From Mantamonas sphyraenae (taxonomy: Eukaryota; CRuMs; Mantamonadidae): a DNA stretch of 64,000 nt. The stretch is from contig JAPMXV010000009.1 of the NCBI GenBank assembly GCA_026936335.1, positions 62,001 to 126,000 of the forward strand. Reading direction: 5' to 3'. The translations under genes were made by a program, and so were the position numbers. A model generated the notes under the pieces. It saw nothing but the letters and a program-made list of their open reading frames with translations. It did not search any database and was not told the DNA's origin. Of this stretch, positions 61,002 to 64,000 are shown piece after piece. Within the stretch, counting starts at the first letter, position 1; each line of letters opens with the position of its first letter.

Positions 61002-62702
61002 CTACGCAAGGGCGTGCTCATCCTGCGCACCCTGCCCACCCCTGTGTTGTTGTTGCTGTTGTTGTTTGTTGTTGTTCCCGTCTGTCCCCGACCCGCTTGC
61101 TTTTCCTCCCAATCCACTCTCCTTGATTGCCCTTTCCCTTTCCCTGGCCCTTGCCTGTGCCTCCATCACCGCCGCCTGCATCGCCGTCGATTGCGCACTC
61201 GTGTTTGTCGACGATCGCATCTTTCGGCTCGCTGCCACAGACACATACGCCTCTGCACTTTGTCCCACCGCCTGTGCAATCGATTCCTTGCCGCTTCGTC
61301 CCTGCACCCACTTCCCCGGCGGCGCACACGCCATCCGGCCCGTACGCGCATGCATGGTATCCAGATTGTCCAGGAAATAAAATGAAAACAGCATAAACTG
61401 CGCCAGGTCCAGCACAGCGTCCTCCTCCGTCCCAAACAGCTCTCGAAGCGTCGTGTACCCTTCCCGCCGCGGGATGCCAAACATCGACACCCACGTCAGA
61501 AACTGCGGCATCATCACGCACTCGTCCCGCGCAAGATGTCGCTCCTGCAAATATGTATACTTGTGCACACTCATCATGTCAATCCGCCCGGCTATCATCT
61601 CAAACACCTCCTGGCCGTGCCGATGTCTGTCGTTGCCCGAATTTTTTGGGCGGGAGACGATATGAGTGTCAGCACTTTCCCACCTTCCCCCACGCACGCA
61701 TCGTTGCTCCCACACCCTCGCGCAACTCACAGGAAAAGCGTGCGTTGCCGCGATGCACTTGCACACAGCATGGCAATTGCCACAAACGTCTGCTGCAGTG
61801 TCAGGTATCCGGACGACCGCGAGTCTGCGAGGGGGGTGTTTGTGTGAGCCGTTTTGCCGCTTTTTCCACCTCGCCCCTGCCCTTCTCCTCGTCTCCATGG
61901 GCCTCTGTCACACACGTGCACATGCACACGCCTGCATGGCCCTGTCTCCTCCCTGCTCCGCCCACTTACCGAGCAGATCAAACACGTCCATGATCTGAAA
62001 ATCGTGCAGATTGGTCATCTGCTGCATCAGCTCTACAAACCCCACCTCGCTCAGCCCGTACCGAGGATCCTCCACCGTGTGAAACCATTTCATCACCTGC
62101 AGACGCGACGTTTTGCTGTATAATGAGTCGTAAACCGTCTGTTCGTCCTTCGATCGCTCTTCCCTGTCCAGTTTTTCCTTCGCTCCGTCGTCCTGGGGCC
62201 CGTTGCCTCCACTTCCATTCCCGCTCCCGGCCCCGCTCCCTGTGCCCGCCGAGCCGTCCCCTTCTTCCCCCGTTGTTGTTCGATACTTGGCACTGCTCGA
62301 CCCTATCCTCGACCGCAGCACCCCTGCCGACGTGCGTCCTCCGTGTCCGCTATCGTCCCCGTCGCCTCCTCCGTCCCTCGATGAGGAACCACCCGGTGAC
62401 GCCCCGGCCCCAGCACTGCCTACTCCCACACCCGATCCGTTGCTCCCTGCCTTGTTCCCTCCCATGCCCACACTCATGCTCATGCTCATGCCGATGCTCT
62501 CGCTACGCCTCCGCTTCAGCAGTGGCGACAACTCTCCTCCGCCAGGCTGTCCGCCATCCCCCCCTTCGTCCGCAGGCGTCAACGAATACCGCCGTTGCCG
62601 CTCCCACGGCCGTAGTGCATACGTCCGCTCCAACACATCCGCCTCCTCCTGTTCGTTCAACTGCTGGATGATCGAGGTGACAAACTCAAGTTGCACCTCC
62701 AT
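61002..62702 (-). CDS. EF-hand-like signalling protein, about 483 aa; C-terminal end uncertain
   Basis: Exons are 61970-62702, 61731-61824 and 61002-61626, in frame as 484 codons. The first ATG is at 62702 (MEVQLEFVTSIIQQL); an upstream exon is possible because a CAG acceptor-like site precedes it. Residues 40-190 are Gly/Ser-rich disorder. Residues 200-340 form a helical domain with paired EF-hand-like units: VMKWFHTVEDPRYGLSEVGFVELM and DVFDLLDSRSSGYLTLQQTF, the second with a degenerate calcium loop, followed by VFEMIAGRIDMMSVHKY. The end is a Gln/Asn run and DEHALA. A different frame just downstream ends in CACVIL, which would be a prenylation box, so the true C-terminus may extend to 60821. 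Function unknown. Confidence 0.62.
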
Positions 62703-62817
62703 CTCCTGCGCGTCTTCTTTGCACAGGCTGGCGCAGCCTCCCACCACCTACCCAAGATCCACACACTCCCTTCCTCACGCCATCCCATGGTCCACACACT
62801 CTCTCTCTTCTTTTTTT

Positions 62818-64000
62818 TTATGCTTCGTCTTGCTCCTCCTCCTCTTCCTCGTCGTCTTCCGGAGGTGGCGGCGGAGGAGCCTCGTCCTCCCCAGCACCCG
62901 CGCTCCCGCTGCTGCTCCCTGCGCCTGTGCTCTCCTCTGCCCCCTTGCCCTTCTTGATCACCACCTCGCCACGCAGGTACGGCTCCAATTCCTTGCACAG
63001 ATCCGCGTAACCCTGCATCATGCCCTGCTGCAGCAAGTCCGCCTTGCCCACGTACTCTTCGTTCAGCGCCAAGCCATCCTTGCATGCGTCCAGGAACGCC
63101 ACAAACTGGTTCGTCAGCTCTTCCACCAGTTCCGGCGGGTTCGGGTTGTTGGCCAGTCCCAGGAACGACTCGGCGATTTCCATCGAGCCTGCGTTGACCG
63201 TAATCAGCACGGAGCCCTGCAGACTTTGCTGCAACGTCACAATGTTGGCCTTGGTTGTGTTGGCAATGTCCTTGCGGATTTTCAGCACACGATCTCGGAT
63301 GGCTTCGATTCCCACCTCGATCGGCTGCATCTCCACGCTGCTCTTGCTCGTGATGCGCAGTCGCTTCTTCATGTACGGGAACGACGTCTCGGTGCTCAGA
63401 ATCGTCTTGCGCTTCCACTGCTCTGACGTCGGGCCTTGCGTCTTGCCGCTCAGCGTAAACGGCGTCACGTACTCAAACTGCGTCAGGTTCGTGCCCCGCT
63501 CGTAGATCGTCTGCCGGTTGCGCTCCTCCATCGGATCGTGATGCGGCGTCATCGCCGTAATCTGCAGGTACAGCTTGTCCGGATTCAGTTTCGATCGGTC
63601 CACGTCTCGCGAGTCCGGCAGCACCTCCACGTTCTCCTCACCGTACTTGCCGTAGAACACCGTCTTCAGCCGCTCCGACAGCTCAAACAGATGCGTCAGT
63701 TTCGGTTCCTTGTAGATAAACTCGGTGCCGTCCAGCTGGCCGCACAGCGCACCGTAGAAGCCCACACGGTAGTACTTGCCCAGCAGACGAGACTCGGTCG
63801 CTTCCCCCTGCACAATGTCCAGGAAGCACTGCTGCAGGTCCGCGTGGGCGTCCGCAAGTTCTTGGAACATGCGCAGCCGTTCGTACAGCGGCAGCAGGAT
63901 CTTGTACACGTCGTTTGCCTTTTCCATCAGCCCTGCGGCCTTGAAGTGCTCGATGCACTGGCGCAGCAGGTTCATCAGTCCCTCCTTGCTGAAGTACTTG
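62818..64000 (-). CDS. DOCK: DOCK-family Rho GTPase exchange factor, C-terminal part (5' end outside window)
   Basis: The frame enters from the right edge and ends at the TAA at 62820-62818, giving about 393 residues. It is the catalytic DHR-2 domain: LLPLYERLRMFQELADAHADLQQC in lobe A/B, YYRVGFYG and GTEFIYKEPKLTHLFELSERL in lobe B, TNLTQFEYVTPFTL and ETSFPYMKKRLRI, then the nucleotide-sensor region LQQSLQGSVLITVNAGSMEIAESFL in lobe C, with its Val, and the final helices NEEYVGKADLLQQGMM and YADLCKELEPYL. It activates Rac or Cdc42 at membranes. After the domain is an acidic, Pro-rich tail (PPPPPPEDDEEEEEEQDEA). No intron is needed in the visible part. Confidence 0.93.
   Translation of the reverse strand, partial: KYFSKEGLMNLLRQCIEHFKAAGLMEKANDVYKILLPLYERLRMFQELADAHADLQQCFLDIVQGEATESRLLGKYYRVGFYGALCGQLDGTEFIYKEPKLTHLFELSERLKTVFYGKYGEENVEVLPDSRDVDRSKLNPDKLYLQITAMTPHHDPMEERNRQTIYERGTNLTQFEYVTPFTLSGKTQGPTSEQWKRKTILSTETSFPYMKKRLRITSKSSVEMQPIEVGIEAIRDRVLKIRKDIANTTKANIVTLQQSLQGSVLITVNAGSMEIAESFLGLANNPNPPELVEELTNQFVAFLDACKDGLALNEEYVGKADLLQQGMMQGYADLCKELEPYLRGEVVIKKGKGAEESTGAGSSSGSAGAGEDEAPPPPPPEDDEEEEEEQDEA

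Noticed and set aside
1-64000. rRNA, tRNA, transposons or viral genes
   Set aside because: No such sequence was recognised by eye. tRNA genes could be missed without a structural scan (tRNAscan-SE would settle it).

Overview
The window is nuclear DNA from a eukaryote, most likely a free-living flagellated protist. The evidence is spliceosomal GT-AG introns, a mitochondrial ribosomal protein with a presequence, a PPR protein, a DOCK exchange factor, a cadherin-like giant protein, and the ciliary ruler protein CCDC39. I cannot name the species. Gene density is very high: about 27 protein genes, no gene-free stretch over about 300 bases, and many genes separated by only 10-200 bases. I placed about 30 introns of roughly 75-270 bases, and the summed exon lengths stay in frame in every rebuilt gene. 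Several very long genes have no intron. I saw no rRNA, tRNA, CRISPR array or transposon, but I could not run a structural scan for RNA genes.

Layout. 1-8.1 kb: a partial UBA-repeat gene, an acidic unknown, an AUP1-like acyltransferase, mitochondrial L1, alkaline ceramidase and a MORN protein. 8.2-11.7 kb: an Fcf2-family rRNA-processing factor and a B12-dependent ribonucleotide reductase. 11.7-18.9 kb: a 2380-residue membrane-anchored protein with Schlafen-type, degenerate NTPase-like and TPR regions. 19-31.8 kb: a beta-lactamase-fold surface enzyme converging on an 11.3-kb cadherin-like gene that holds near-identical 1,908-bp tandem repeats and a frameshifted 30-bp repeat array. 32-42 kb: RCC1-BTB-BTB, phosphopantetheine adenylyltransferase, PPR, GPR137/TOM-like, an unknown, and PTRHD1. 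42-53.4 kb: a Gln-rich protein, a small UBA-like protein and two multipass membrane proteins, one a giant with IPT/TIG-like repeats. 53.4-64 kb: CCDC39, a four-EF-hand protein, an aspartate-carbamoyltransferase-like enzyme with altered active-site residues, two low-complexity proteins, and the 3' end of a DOCK gene.

Functionally this is an ordinary mix of housekeeping (mitochondrial translation, nucleotide and CoA synthesis, rRNA processing), cilium, and surface or signalling genes. No operon-like pathway is visible. The points most worth a second look are the Schlafen/STAND-like protein, the repeat-bearing cadherin-like gene with its single-base frameshift, the altered carbamoyltransferase, the UBA plus AYAxQTF repeat protein, and an ATGA overlap between two same-strand genes.
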